Made by a program: the position numbers and the translations under genes
The notes under the pieces: model-generated
The model's input: only the letters and a program-made list of their open reading frames with translations
Databases searched by the model: none
What the model was told of the DNA's origin: nothing
Assembly (NCBI GenBank): GCA_024138015.1
Contig: JAMXBB010000010.1
Coordinates: forward strand, 77,661,671 to 77,725,670
Direction: 5' to 3'
Length of the DNA: 64,000 bases
From: Lumnitzera littorea
Lineage: Eukaryota > Streptophyta > Magnoliopsida > Myrtales > Combretaceae
Shown: positions 11,131 through 23,096 of the stretch, piece by piece
Position numbering within the stretch: position 1 is the stretch's first letter
How the letters are laid out: each line of letters starts with the position of its first letter

Positions 11131-11722
11131 ATTCTTTTGACTTTTCCAACCTGATAAGAATCAACCAGTTGGATCGGAGCTAAAGGACTCCGTGAGCTCG
11201 CACAGAAAATATTAGCTCTAAGTTATAGTCAAGACAGAAACTCCTATCTCGAGTTAGTCTTCTATCGACTCGTCCGTCAAATCCTCTCATATGTCCTACA
11301 TGTTCTTGCCCAGCAACAAATTCCTAATCACAAAGATAACCCAGGAAGGACTAATCGAGTGAAGCTCCCTAATTGACCACTAGCATCTAACTCTAATTCA
11401 AATGCCGTCCTCACCAGGATGATTAGCTTTCGACCTGATCTAGATCACATCGGCTCCTAACTATAATGCATTCATGATTCCACCTACGTTATATCATATT
11501 CCTGATGTCCAGCCATTAAGCGATACGTATCTTCTAATACGATATTCTAAAATGATTTCCTTCTTTTCTATACTGAATATTTCGGTGAATTGTAGGCCAA
11601 GTAAGATCGAGTAGTGTGTCATATCCATTTAGTAGCTACCCAGACTTTGCTAACCTTTTCCCTATTTGTTTTGGTTTCTTTTGTTGTAATGTCTCTCCAT
11701 GTGCTCAACCTTAGATACACAT
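11131..11722 (+). repeat. 5' LTR of the gypsy element, lacking its promoter segment
   Basis: Aligns with 16540-17415 over its whole length except for a gap at ~11580, which corresponds to ~17001-17268 of the right copy. The missing piece contains the TATA box. The first ~150 bp also match the pol C-terminal coding tail at ~16550-16650. Either the LTR overlaps the end of the ORF or this is the tail of a second, tandem element. Confidence 0.7.
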
Positions 11723-11731
11723 TAGCTTTGC

Positions 11732-11743
11732 TAGTATCAAAGC
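11732..11743 (+). promoter_or_regulatory. primer-binding site (initiator tRNA-Met type)
   Basis: TAGTATCAAAGC stands just inside the left LTR. It differs at two positions from TGGTATCAGAGC, the usual plant initiator-methionine tRNA primer site. Confidence 0.7.
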
Positions 11744-11925
11744 ACAATTCCGCGAAGGAGAGCATGAAGTTTTGGTTTGCCTAACCATTTGTGACTACTG
11801 TGTTCCTTCTGTAGCTATTGTAGTATGTTAGTGTGATAACAAGTGTGGTTTCATTGTTACTCTATTTTACTCTGTTTTTCATCACGAAAACAAAGCAAGT
11901 TTGTTTCTATTCTATTTAGTGACTA

Positions 11926-13260
11926 TTGGATATTAAGGTTATTAGTAAGTTGTTAATCTGTTCAGAAAAGTATTGTAATATGTCAGATTCGAGTATTCAA
12001 GGTGTTATTGGTGACCAAAGTAGTGACACTCAACCTGATTATAGTCATAATGGTAGTAACACCCTAGGGTCCATTGATGATAGACTTGATAGGCTCATAA
12101 ACCTTATTGAGAGTCTAGTTACAACAATGCAAGTAAACAGGCAACAATCCCAAGGCGTACAACCATCTAACCCACAAGAAAATGCCCCTGAGAGACCCTA
12201 TGGCCAAGGTAACTGAACTAATCACTCAATTCGACCATAACAGGCTAGAGGAGTAGTAGGCCAAACTGTTAAATGAAGATTGGAGTTAGAGGAGATTGCG
12301 AAAGATAATGAGGAGCCGGATATGGAAGAGTTTCATGAAAAAGAAGTAAACTATTACCAAGCACAAGGACGAAGACGCTGAGTTCCTCGAGGGTTAGATA
12401 ATGTCAAGGTACAAATCCTGCCCTTCGATAGAAGTGGAGATATAGATGAATACTTGGAGTAGAAGAGAAGGTCAAGAAAGTTGTGAAAGTATTTGAATGT
12501 TATGGGTATGAGGATGCAATCAAAGTCCAAGTTGCTGCATTGAAGTTTACTGGGTATACCACCATATAGTGAAAGAATCTAAATACCGCCAGAGCAAGAG
12601 ATGGAAGACGAAGTGTTAGAACATGGGGTGAGATAAGAAGGTTGTTAAGAGGCAAATTTGTGCTCGAGACTTACCTCCAAGATACGTTTACAAAATTGTA
12701 GGAGCTGTGCTAAGGAAGCCGATTTGTTGATGATTACGTAAAGGAATTTCAGATGTTAATGATCTGAGCCAACATGGAAGAACCAAAAGCCCATACCATG
12801 TTAAGGTTTATTTATAGGATCAAGTATGAGATTTTTAATGTAGAAGAAGTACAGAGGTTTTATATGTTGGAAGAGGCCATTAAAATAGCACAGAGGGTCG
12901 AAAAGCAGAGGAGAAATGTTTTGAGCTGACCTAAGCCGACACTCTTGAAAGTCCCAGTACCGCGCTGGCATGTACAAGCTGAGCCGAGAATGCTATACAG
13001 GGCAAAGGACAGGAATGACCAAGTCGACAATAGCTAAGCAAGTCAACATGGCAAAGCAGGACAACCAAGCTAAGCCAAAGCTACGCTGCTCTCGAGAATG
13101 TATGAGAAAGGATAAACCTTCGAACAAAAGACTAGCGAAGTAAAGTGCTTTAAATGTCTAGACTTCAAACACATAGCTACTGAATGTTTGAACCAACACA
13201 TCATGGTGCTCCAAGGAGATATAGTGGATAGCACCAACGAGAGCAAGCCTAAAAAGGAAG
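11926..13260 (+). pseudogene. gypsy gag remnant
   Basis: Starts with an open 96-codon segment (11926-12216), polar with a Leu/Ile-rich helix (DDRLDRLINLIESLV). It then continues through several stops and frame changes as recognisable gag capsid sequence. It ends with an intact zinc knuckle C-x2-C-x4-H-x4-C at 13146-13187 (CFKCLDFKHIATEC). Gag would form the particle and bind the RNA. The start is simply the first ATG after the primer site and is not certain. Confidence 0.75.
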
Positions 13261-13379
13261 AAGATGTTGGAACCTAAGACCGAAGAGGAAGAGGAGACTT
13301 GTGTCTATGCTGACCCAAGAGAAGTCATGACCCTAGTCTTGAGATGAGTACTGAGTTCCTTGCCAAACTCTAAGGAAGA

Positions 13380-16300
13380 TCGGAGGGAGAATTTGTTCCA
13401 CACCAAGTGTACTGTCAAATGCCAATTATGTACGATCATAGTAAATGAGGAAGTTGTACTAATGTGGTTTCACAATCCTTTGTGTAGAGGTTAGGTCTAC
13501 CGACCTCAAAGCATCCCCAACCTTATAAGCTACACTGGCTTCATGATAAGGGTGCTTTACACGTGACTGAATAAGTAACCGTATCGTTCAGTATCAAAAA
13601 TGTATATAGAGACGAAGTAGTGTACGATGTCGTCCCTATGGGAGCTTCACATCTATTACTTAGATGGCCTTTGTTGTTCAACCGACGTGTTACACACGAC
13701 AAGTATAAGAACACCTATGCCTTTGTTAAGGATGAAGGGAGGATCGTATTGCAACCCCTAACCCCGTCCTAAGTAAATGAAACCCATAGTCAACTTGCCT
13801 AAGCTAGTAAGAAGAAGGCCCTAGTGATGAGCCGTAGAGAGCTTTGATCTGCTGAGAAGGCTAATGAGCTGATGTTCTTGTTAGTTAAAAGATTGATGAA
13901 GATGAGGAAATTACAAAATGTTCCAGAGAAGATCCGAAGCTTGCTAAATGAGTTTTCCAACCTGTTTTTGGAATAACTGCCTAAAGGACTGCTACCAGTC
14001 CGATGCATAGAGCACTATATTGATCTGCAGCCAGGTGCCGCCTTACTGAACTAACCTACATACAGAATGAACCCTGAGCAAGCTATCAAGCTGATGAGAC
14101 AGGCGAACAAACTCATTAAGCGAAGATATGTAAAGGAGAGCATGAGCCCTTATGTTGTACTAGCTTTACTTGTTCCAAAAAAGGATGATTCATGGCGTAT
14201 GTGCATTGACAGCCGAGCAATCAACCGAATTACTGTCAAGTACAGATACCTAATACCGAGGTTTGATGACATGTTAGATGAGTTTAATAACGAGAAAATA
14301 TTTTTACAGATTGATTTATGAAGTGGCTACCACCAAATTCACATAAGGCCAGGCGATGAATGGAAGACAACCTTATGACTAGGCACGGACTCTACGAATG
14401 GTTAGTTATGCTATTCAAACTTACAAATGCATCGAGCACATTCATGAGGTTAATGAACCATGTGATGTGCCCTCTACTTGGAAGATGTATGGTCATGTAC
14501 TTTGATGACATATTAGTATATAGTGCCGACCTAAATGACCATGTTCAACATCTTCGTGAAGCATTTGATATTTTGTGAGTTGAGAAGTTGTATGGAAATG
14601 TGAAGAAGTATACATTCTGCAAGAGTGGGGTGATTTTCCTAGGGTTTGTAGTGTCAAGGGAAGGACTCCAGGCATATGAAGAGAAGATCCAAACTATTCT
14701 TGAGTGGCCGACACCAAAGAATGTCACTGAGGTTCAAAGCTTTCACGACTTAGCTTCTTTCTATAGGCGATTTATCAAAAACTTTATTACCATAGCTACC
14801 CCCTTGACCAAGCTGACGAAGAAGAATGAAGGGTTCAAGTAAAACGATTGAGTTAAGCGAAGCTTTCAGGAGATTAAGGAGAAGCTCACTTTAGCACCTA
14901 TCCTTTCATTACCAAATTTTGACAAGCCCTTTAAATTGGAGTACGACGCATTGAGAGTTGGAATTAATGCTATCTTGATGCATGAACGACGACTCGTCAC
15001 CTACCATAGTGAGAAGCTTAATGGCCTTGCCCTAAACTATTCTATATATGAGAAGAGTTGTACTCTATTTACCAAGCCCTTATTGTTTGGTAACATTATT
15101 TACTGTCGCAAGAGTTTGTTATTTATACAAACCATGAGTCTCTAAAGCATCTGGGGAGTTAAAACAAACTCTCGAAGAGGCAAGCCAAGTAGTTAGAGTT
15201 CATGAAGGGTTATCAGATATAAGTGAAGAAGTGCAAATGTGGTCGCCAACGTTATGTCATGACAGCAAACCTTGCTAACCACTTTACAGACAAAATTATT
15301 GGGATTTTCACTCATTACTAAGCAATATGCTCATGACCCTCATTTTAGCCCCATCATAGAACAGTATAGGGGTAGAGTTGCTATCAAAGGATATTATCTT
15401 AAGAATGGCTACCTATTTAAAGACCAAAAGCTATGCATACTAAATTGTTCCACACATAAGCTATTGATTAGGAAAGCTCATAGCAGCGAATTATCTGGCT
15501 ACTTTAGGGAAGCCAAGACAGCCCATTTATTAAGAGAGAATTTTTACTGGCCAGGAATAGCCAAGGATGTCCACAAGGTAGTTAATGGATGTGAAGTGTG
15601 CTAAGGGAAAAAGAGAGCCCCATGGAGAATACATGCCACTGCCAATGCCAACCTTACCTTGGGCTGACCTCAACATAGACTTTTCCTTAAGGTTGCTCCG
15701 GACATCTAGAGGCAAAGATTCTATTTTTGTTGTAATGGACTGCTTCAGCAAGATAGCACACTTCATTCCGTACCATCGAACTAACGATGCTCTATATATC
15801 GCTGATTTATTTTTACGAGAGATTGTTCGACTATATAGAGTACCAAAGACTATTATCTCAGATCAGGACACTAAATTCTTAAGCTATTTTTAGAAGACTC
15901 TTTGGGGAAGACTTAGAACTAAACTTATATTCAGATCTAGTAACCACCCTCAGACTTATGGCACAGGACATTGGGTAGTCTACTCAAAGCTGTTGTAAGG
16001 AAGAACTTAAGGGATTGGGATATATGCCTACTAATCGTAGAATTCACATGCAATCACACTGTCTACAACACTACAAGGAAAACCCCATTCAAGATCATTT
16101 ATGGCCTTAACCCAACCATTCCCCTAGATATGATCAGCACCCCTATAACTACTAAAAAGAGTCAATCTGGAGTCGACCGAGCTCGAGAACTACATGAATT
16201 GCACCAGTCTATAACTAAGAAGATCGCCAAGTTCAATCAGAGATAGCAAGAGATTAGTAGCCAAGGCCGTTGAACTGTTTCTTTTCAACCAGGAGACTTA

Positions 16301-16650
16301 GTATAGATTTACCTCAACTAAGAGTGATTCTCGAACTTAAGACAAAGTAAACTATCTCCTCGAGCTAATGGCTCATTCAAGGTCCTAAAGAAGATCAATC
16401 GCAATGCCTACCAGATCGAATTGCCTAATGACTATGGTGTCTCCTCTACCTTCAATGTGTCCAACTTAATTCCCCACCAACCAATAGAAGAAGACCCTAT
16501 GAGTACCCTAGAAGAATAAGTAGAGACTGCAATAAATTTGAGGACAAATCTTTCTGACCTCCAAGCAGATAATAGGAATCAACCCTCTGGACCGATCATA
16601 AGAAGCCGAGCTAAAGGACTCTAAGAGCTCGCACAAAAAATACTAGCTCT
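13380..16650 (+). pseudogene. gypsy pol remnant: protease, reverse transcriptase, RNase H, integrase
   Basis: Domains in order. The protease region is at ~13390-13780 (downstream landmark DVVPMGASHLLL). Reverse transcriptase is at ~14060-14590, with the catalytic YFDDIL intact at 14498-14515 and a TGA where family members have Arg in IDLRSGYHQI. A frameshift lies between 14321 and 14360. The connection/RNase H is at ~14590-15170. The integrase zinc domain is at ~15470-15605, where the second His of H-H-C-C is Tyr (SGYF). The integrase core is at ~15640-16110, with aspartates in DLNIDF and IISDQD. The C-terminal domain runs to ~16500, followed by an IIRSRAKGL-like end. Pieces stay open for 70-110 codons, so decay is substantial but the family is clear. 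Confidence 0.9.
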
Positions 16651-17415
16651 AAGCCATAGTTGAAACGGTGACTCCTATCGCAAGTTGGTCTTCTACTAAC
16701 CTGTCTGTTAGATCCTCTTGTGTGTCCTACATGTTCTTGCCCAGCAACGAATTCATAATCTAGAAGATAGCCTAGGAAGGACTATCCTAACCAAACTCCC
16801 CAACCAACCACTAGCATCTGACTCCAATTCAAATGCCTTCCTTACCAAGATGATTGGCTCCCAACCTAATCTAGATTAGGTCAGCCCATGATTGCAACGC
16901 ATTATTGATTTCGCCTACGTTGTATCATATTCCTAATGTCCAACTATCAAGTAACATGTGTCTTTTGACACAATATTCAAGAATGATTCCTTCTTTTTCG
17001 TATTAAATGTTCTGTCTCTTTTACCCCTTTTAGTACATTTCATGTAACTTAATTATAGAATACCCTTTTTCTTTTTTCATACATGTAAAATAGCCTTAAT
17101 GGACAAGTATATAAACCCCCACTTGTTGTACATAGAGAATACAACATATCTTTAATACAAAATTATTCATTTAAGCAACCTTAATGTTCTTATTATCTCT
17201 TAACTTTTATCTATTCCCTTTAGGAAGGAGTAGTGGTAAGTGACCCTTTAGTTTGGACCAGTGTGTCATATCCGGCAAATTATAGATCGAGTAAAATCGA
17301 GTGATGCATCACATCTATTCGGTAGCTACTCGAACTTTGCTAACCTTTTCCCTATTTGTTTTGTTTGTTTTGTTATGGTGTCTCTCTGTGTGTTCGAGCC
17401 TGAAGACACATCACA
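16540..17415 (+). repeat. 3' LTR of the gypsy element
   Basis: The longer LTR copy, ending near 17415 in ACACATCACA. It holds the TATA box TATATAAA at 17108-17115, lost from the 5' copy. The exact 5' boundary is unclear because its beginning reads as the end of pol. Confidence 0.65.
17108..17115 (+). promoter_or_regulatory. TATA box in gypsy 3' LTR
   Basis: TATATAAA followed by CCCCC. Only the downstream LTR keeps it, so any transcript started here would leave the element and run into 17.2-18 kb. Confidence 0.6.
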
Positions 17416-17419
17416 ACCT

Positions 17420-18912
17420 TATTTTGATCATATAATGTTTCTAACATATTTTTTTTAAACAAGTTTTCTAAGTCAAAATGATTTCAAAACTTCATTTGTT
17501 AGATTGAATCTCGATTCCTTATAGAGGCTTAGGGTGTAAGTAAGGTATTGGATGCTAAGTATAAGAGGTAAAGTGAATGGGTTAAAGTAAAGCCTAAAAT
17601 GGTTGTTTAACTTATATAGTAGGTTGTAGATGTAAAGTGATAGATAACTTGTTAAGCGAGTTCACATGTTTGCTTGTTGTGCTTATTTAGAGTAGCTGTT
17701 TAAAATAGAATTAACTCAAACTCGAACTTATTAATTACATGCTGCTTGTGCTTGTTTGCTTCAACCTCCCCTTGGTAAGGTCCAAAAGGGTTGGTGAGGC
17801 ACTTATGGCATGTTTACTTAGGGGGAATTGGAATTCCATTCCTATCTTATTATAGAATTGCAATTATGTAAGAATCCCTATTACTTAAAATCAAGTAATA
17901 AATATTCCTTAATTCAACAAAGGAATCATGATTCATCAATATTACCATTACCACCGCCGCCGCCACTACCGCCATCGCCACTACCACTGCCACCGCCACC
18001 GCCACCACTACTATCACCACTACTGCCGCTAACCACTGTAGCCACCCTTACCATTACCATCATCAACCACCACTACCACCAGCACAACCATCTATTACTT
18101 TAGGATTAGTTGAGAAAAAAAATAGACTGAGAATAATTTAGTCATTAAAGTTATATTACATGTCTATTCTTAAATTGCTTATAAATCCAACTAAACAAAC
18201 TAATATATATTATACCCTTATTCAATTCCTTAAGGAATTCCAATTCAATTCCCTCTCATTCTATTCCATAAAGTGAATGAGCCATTAGTGATTATATGTG
18301 ACTCACCTTATGGGGGTTTCATATTGAGACAACCTAATTAAATTCTAGAAAGGGTTACTAAGATGATATGTAAGACCTACACTAATACTTGTACTTATGT
18401 CATATATATATATTACTTGTTTAGGGGTCATGAGTTACCCCAATTCTCGAGATGCTAAGACTATGATGATTGCTAGTTGATAATCAAATAAAATAAACAG
18501 TGCTTACTACATTGGTCATTAATAGGCATGCATGTAAATTGTGATAGTGTGTTTCATGTGCATGTGGTTTCCATATTCTATATTAGGTTTCAACTCACTT
18601 TGTTTTAATTTTTTAGGTATAGTTATAGAGGTACTTGAGTAGAAGTTACAGAGTTAGATGATTTAAGATTCAATTGTCAAGCTTTTATTGTGAAAATAAT
18701 TTTAAGTTATGATAGTTAAAGTTATTTTGAAAATTAGTAAATCATTGTTTAGACCTTTATAAAATTTATTTAGAATATGTTTTAGATTTATTCCCAGAAT
18801 TTAATTTTATTAGAATTATTTAGAAGTTTTGGTTGATAATTTTGGAGATTCTAGTGTTTGTTTACGCTTGACATATCAGTAGATGATAAGAAAATGTGGT
18901 GGGCTGTGACAT
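17420..18912 (+). mobile_element. possible gypsy LTR remnant holding MITE copy 2
   Basis: Low-complexity body with 'CAAGTTTTCTAAGTCAAAATG', a 'GAGGTACTTGAGTAGAAG' stretch and an end reading GGTGGGCTGTGACA at ~18900. These resemble plant Tekay/Del-type LTRs. No partner LTR or coding sequence was found, so this is weak. Confidence 0.3.
17806..18284. mobile_element. Tourist-like MITE, copy 2 (479 bp)
   Basis: TTA on both sides (17803-17805, 18285-18287). Ends TGGCATGTTTACTT and, reverse-complemented, TGGCTCATTCACTT form a terminal inverted repeat. Closely matches copy 1 (9138-9722) in both flanks. Its central trinucleotide array (17941-18088, CCA/CCG/CTA types) is shorter. The frame at 17828-18103 is a repeat artefact. 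Confidence 0.85.
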
Positions 18913-21900
18913 TTTAGGTTCTAGGGAATTGCAACATTGTTCCCTCTTATTGATCAAATTAAAGATGAATCCCTTATATCAACAGCCCGCTAATGGACTA
19001 GAGTGAAATCACAATTTCGAATTCCATTCCCTTTCCCATCTTTGGAAATACATTTAAAAGGTCGAATTGCGATTGTATGAAATTAGCAATTTCAATTTTA
19101 AGGGAAAATTCGATTCCACCTTTAAGATGGTAGAGTCATGACTCCAACCCCTCTTCATTAATTAAGATTAATTAGAATTACTTATTCAACCTTTAAAGAA
19201 ATTATGTCATACAATATTTAAGGTACTTTGACAAGTAATATTATTTGTGTATTTAATGTCACTCAATTCCATTCTATTTCATAAGTAAACATAAGAAATG
19301 ATTTCTCATTCCAATCTTCAATACATCTCATTCCACTCCAATCCATTCTATTTCACTCCATCTAAATCATTCCTTCATACCAAACATGACATGAGTCACC
19401 ACAACAATTAATCCTTAAATCTATGCACTTTTAAGATGTACAATATACCATATACTTATCCATGGTTAACACCCAGAGCATAGCACCATGATGCATATAA
19501 TCCAAATATTTTTTAGCACAATCACTATAATGTAATATAGTACTCACTTTAATATCCTAAATTGCAATTCCTTTATCCTCTGAATCCATTACATCATTTT
19601 ATCAATAAATTACAAAATTTGATTTTCTTTTAAATTTACGGTATTTAGATTTTATATTTCATATATCTCATTCTTGATCAATTAAATTCCATAAATCCTT
19701 AATTATTTAATCTGGGGATCAAATTGAATAAGAATTAGAACGATCACTATGAAAATAAGGGGGTTAACCTAAGGAGGGGTGATTGCCCAATTAAGAGGGA
19801 GGTCAACCGATCTCTTTTTATCTGATCTCATCATTTAATATTGTTTGCTTATGTATTGCTGACACATTTATATTTTAGGATTTCTGTGATTCTATTATCC
19901 TATTCTTTACATAAACCTTAAATTTTAAATCTAACAACTTTACTCTATTCAATAATATCTAGGTTTTCATCCAATAAATTCAATACCCCAATTGTCTTAG
20001 GGTTTAATTGTAATCACCAATTCTATATTATAAATCCAACTCACAAACCCTAAATTAATAATGCATATCCTATCTATTCTGTTTATTTAGATTTTATGCT
20101 TAATCTCGTCTTTATGTAATTAAGATGTTGAGGTTTATCTGTAATTAATATGATGTAGGATAGCGGAAGAGAAAAATTATAAAAAAAATAAAAAATTAGG
20201 GAAGCATGAAAATCAATAAAAAAAATAATCCAGACAAAATTTACTCTGAAAGAAAGTAAAACCTAAAAAGATATATCTAGTAGCCTGACACCACTAGATT
20301 AAGATGATGGCCTCACACCATTTGTGAATTGTATAACCTTACACCACATGATGAGAAAAAGGATGGTCTCACACCATAATAATATCTTGAATAATATCAT
20401 ATCTGATCTAAAAATATCGACTTAACAAAATCCTAAAATAAAACATATCAATAATATCATATCTGATCTTTCTTAATCCACATCATAATACATATCCATT
20501 TAACTCCTATCGACAAACCTTACACTCAAAATTACAAGTCCATATAATTATTTGATTAACTTTCACCACAATTACAAATCTATTCTTTATATTGATCATG
20601 AATCTAAGTTTAATCTTTTATGTTTATGTAATTAATGATTTAGATTTATTGCTTGTGTGGCTCAAATAGAGTCTTGCCTCTTCTCTTCCTCCATATGCTG
20701 CAAGAGAAACATGATAGAGTGAAGTTATAAGAAGAATAATTTCTTATATAATTAAGGTAATATTATCTCATTATTCATGAAAATATCACTTATAATATTT
20801 TCACCTTTTAACTTTTATTTTAACCATGTGTCATATTTTCCTTTATATGATGCATGACATATCAATTTTAGACTTTATTTAAACTCTTTTATTTTATTCA
20901 TTTATTATTATTCAATGTGTTTTGCCCAAGGTATTTCAAGAATAGTAGGATACTAAATTGATATAATAAGACTAATCTATTAATATATCTAGAAGAAATA
21001 AGTGTAACTTTTTTTGTACCTCTAATTTTTAGCTTGTGAATATAACATGTGTTATTAGGCCTCTACATGGTGGTGGATGACGGCTTATAAGGCTACTATC
21101 TTAAGTAAGTCATGGTAAGCTTAACACCAAGTATCTTCAAATGTAGGTCTATGTAATCTATTGTAAGGTAACTTATATAAGCATAATAGCATGTTGGATA
21201 ATTTGATGGCACAAATTAACCCTATTACCTTAACTCAAGTAAATAAAGCACTTTAGTTCAATTAAAAAAAAAAAAACTCTTTAACTCTTAATTTCATCAT
21301 TTTTCTCAAAGTTTTCCTACTTTGCCACAATCCTTTAATCACTAACCACTTATATGCAATTGTCACTACCACCAAATGTCAAATATGTAAATGTTAATAT
21401 TGAGAAATTAATGTTCATGACCTTATGACAAGGATTGAGCTCCTGTTCTAATCCTATAGAGTTACATATTTCAAGATATATTTCTATTTTTGAAGTATTA
21501 AAGTAAAGTTATATAACTATATATTTTATCAAGTTAACATACCCATAGGCTAATTTCATTAAAATAAACTACAATGTAACAATGCATAACTTCAAGTTTT
21601 GCAAATTATAGGATAGTAGCTAGGAATGCTACAAGTGAGTCATTGTCAATTGTAACTATTATCTTAAATTGCGTTAATGTTGAATATGTTGAAGCATGGG
21701 TAGTCAAAGAAGGTCTAATTCTTGCAAAGAAGAAAGGGTAAATGGATGTAGAAGTAGAGATGGATAATTAGCCAATCTTCAACAACTTTAAAAATGCCAA
21801 ATTCGCATCTTTGAGATCCAATTCTAGTCCCATTATTAAGGAAATTTTGCTATTAGAATCTTGTTTTTTTACAATTAATAAATGGGAAAGTAAATGCATA

Positions 21901-21993
21901 CACCAATTGAGTTGCATCCTAAGGCAAAAGGGGGATGAGCATAGAGTTTAGGAATTTTTATTCCATATTCCCTTTAGTTTGTCTCATAACTAT
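18913..21993. other. non-genic repeat-rich stretch
   Basis: No gene recognised. At ~18980-19400 subterminal words like those of the MITEs (GAATTCCATTCC, CCATTCTATTTCA) recur, ending in CATACCAAACATGACATG, so another MITE-like remnant is likely. At ~20270-20400 a 'CTCACACCAT' word recurs four times, and TAATATCATATCTGATCT occurs at ~20393 and ~20452. The rest is AT-rich with short open frames. Confidence 0.35.
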
Positions 21994-23096
21994 TATAGGG
22001 GTAAAGGTTAGAGTATGAAGGTTAAATGCATGTTACGTGATAAACACGCCACATGTGATTAGGGAAATGACTTGTATGGGATAATCAAGAGAGAAATATA
22101 GGGAGGAGGGTAGGCGATGTCAACAAGGCTCTAATACTTGTAACGACAAGTGGAGGAGCTTAAAAGCATCGGACTCTTCTATTAATGAAGGATATGAAAG
22201 TATTCTTATAATATTTAAGTGTTTAATCTTTCATATGAGAATGCAGTAAAGTAATAGCATTCATGCCAATTCTCTCTTATCCAAATGAGAAAGGGAGAGG
22301 GGTATTTATAGAAGATGACCATGGATCTCATCTGTTGGATCGTGATGATGATCAATGACCAAAATTCATCCATTCCCTTAATGGACCTTAAGTAGACTTT
22401 ATTTATGAGCTTAGGCCCAATAAGGCCTTATTCTCTTATGTGAGTTAAATTGAGAAAGGTTAGATCAAACAGACCGATCTAATGGGTTCTACTCTAAGCC
22501 CATTATGTCAAATCTCCCTTGATAATCCCAAATATATAAACTCAACTCTTTAGACCTTACTACCTTAACCCAAAGAGTCAAACACAATTAATTAATGGGC
22601 TTAAAGCCCAACTTTAAATTTAGCCCTCTACATTTTATCTCTTAACCAGAGTCCTTCAGATAGATTCGAAAGGGTTTAGACATCAAATGAGCCTTTCAAA
22701 TGACTTAAGTACATACACTATTGAACAACTACTCCGCCACCAAATTCATCTAAGAATTGTCTTAGTGCACGAGTCCTTAACACCCTATAATCGTTTGTCA
22801 TGTCTTAATTGGATTGAGTTATACATCACCCTTAAGGCAACACTCTGAAATAAATCTTCTTTAATCTCTCTCTATGTAAGCTGATTTGCCTCTTTGATTC
22901 AATCTACATGAGTTATTCATCCCATTGGGTTAAACCTTCGTACATTAGCTTTACATTAGTAAATGACCCTCAGGTGTCAATATTGTCTTAATTTTCTTCA
23001 AATATAAGAGAATTCTTCTTATGAATCTTCATATATAGTAATCATTAAATGCCTTAAACTTTGGTTACGTAACCCATATTATAATCGGGCGTGATA
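21994..23096 (-). repeat. LTR-A, most complete copy (3' LTR of E1)
   Basis: On the minus strand it starts TATCACGCCCG, an altered TGTCACGCCCG-type start. It has TATAAATA at 22303-22310 (minus) and ends in a CCCCTATA version of the family terminus CCCCTACA. About 1.1 kb. Colinear with 46846-47460, 5053-5791 and, in reverse, 7203-8022. Confidence 0.75.
22303..22310 (-). promoter_or_regulatory. TATA box of LTR-A (E1 3' LTR)
   Basis: TATAAATA followed by CCCC on the minus strand. The same motif and context recur at 47141-47148 (minus) and 7687-7694 (plus). Confidence 0.6.

Larger units (their letters stand above)
11131..17415 (+). mobile_element. decayed Ty3/gypsy retrotransposon (chromovirus-like)
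   Basis: LTR-like ends (11131-11722 and ~16540-17415) share a long ordered match, e.g. CTACATGTTCTTGCCCAGC in both. A primer-binding site follows the left LTR, and the interior runs gag, protease, RT, RNase H, integrase in the gypsy order. The two LTRs differ at many positions and by a ~265-bp gap, so the insertion is old. Internal stops and frameshifts are frequent, so the element cannot move by itself. Chromovirus-like affiliation is inferred from RT and integrase wording; no chromodomain was recognised after the integrase. Confidence 0.88.
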
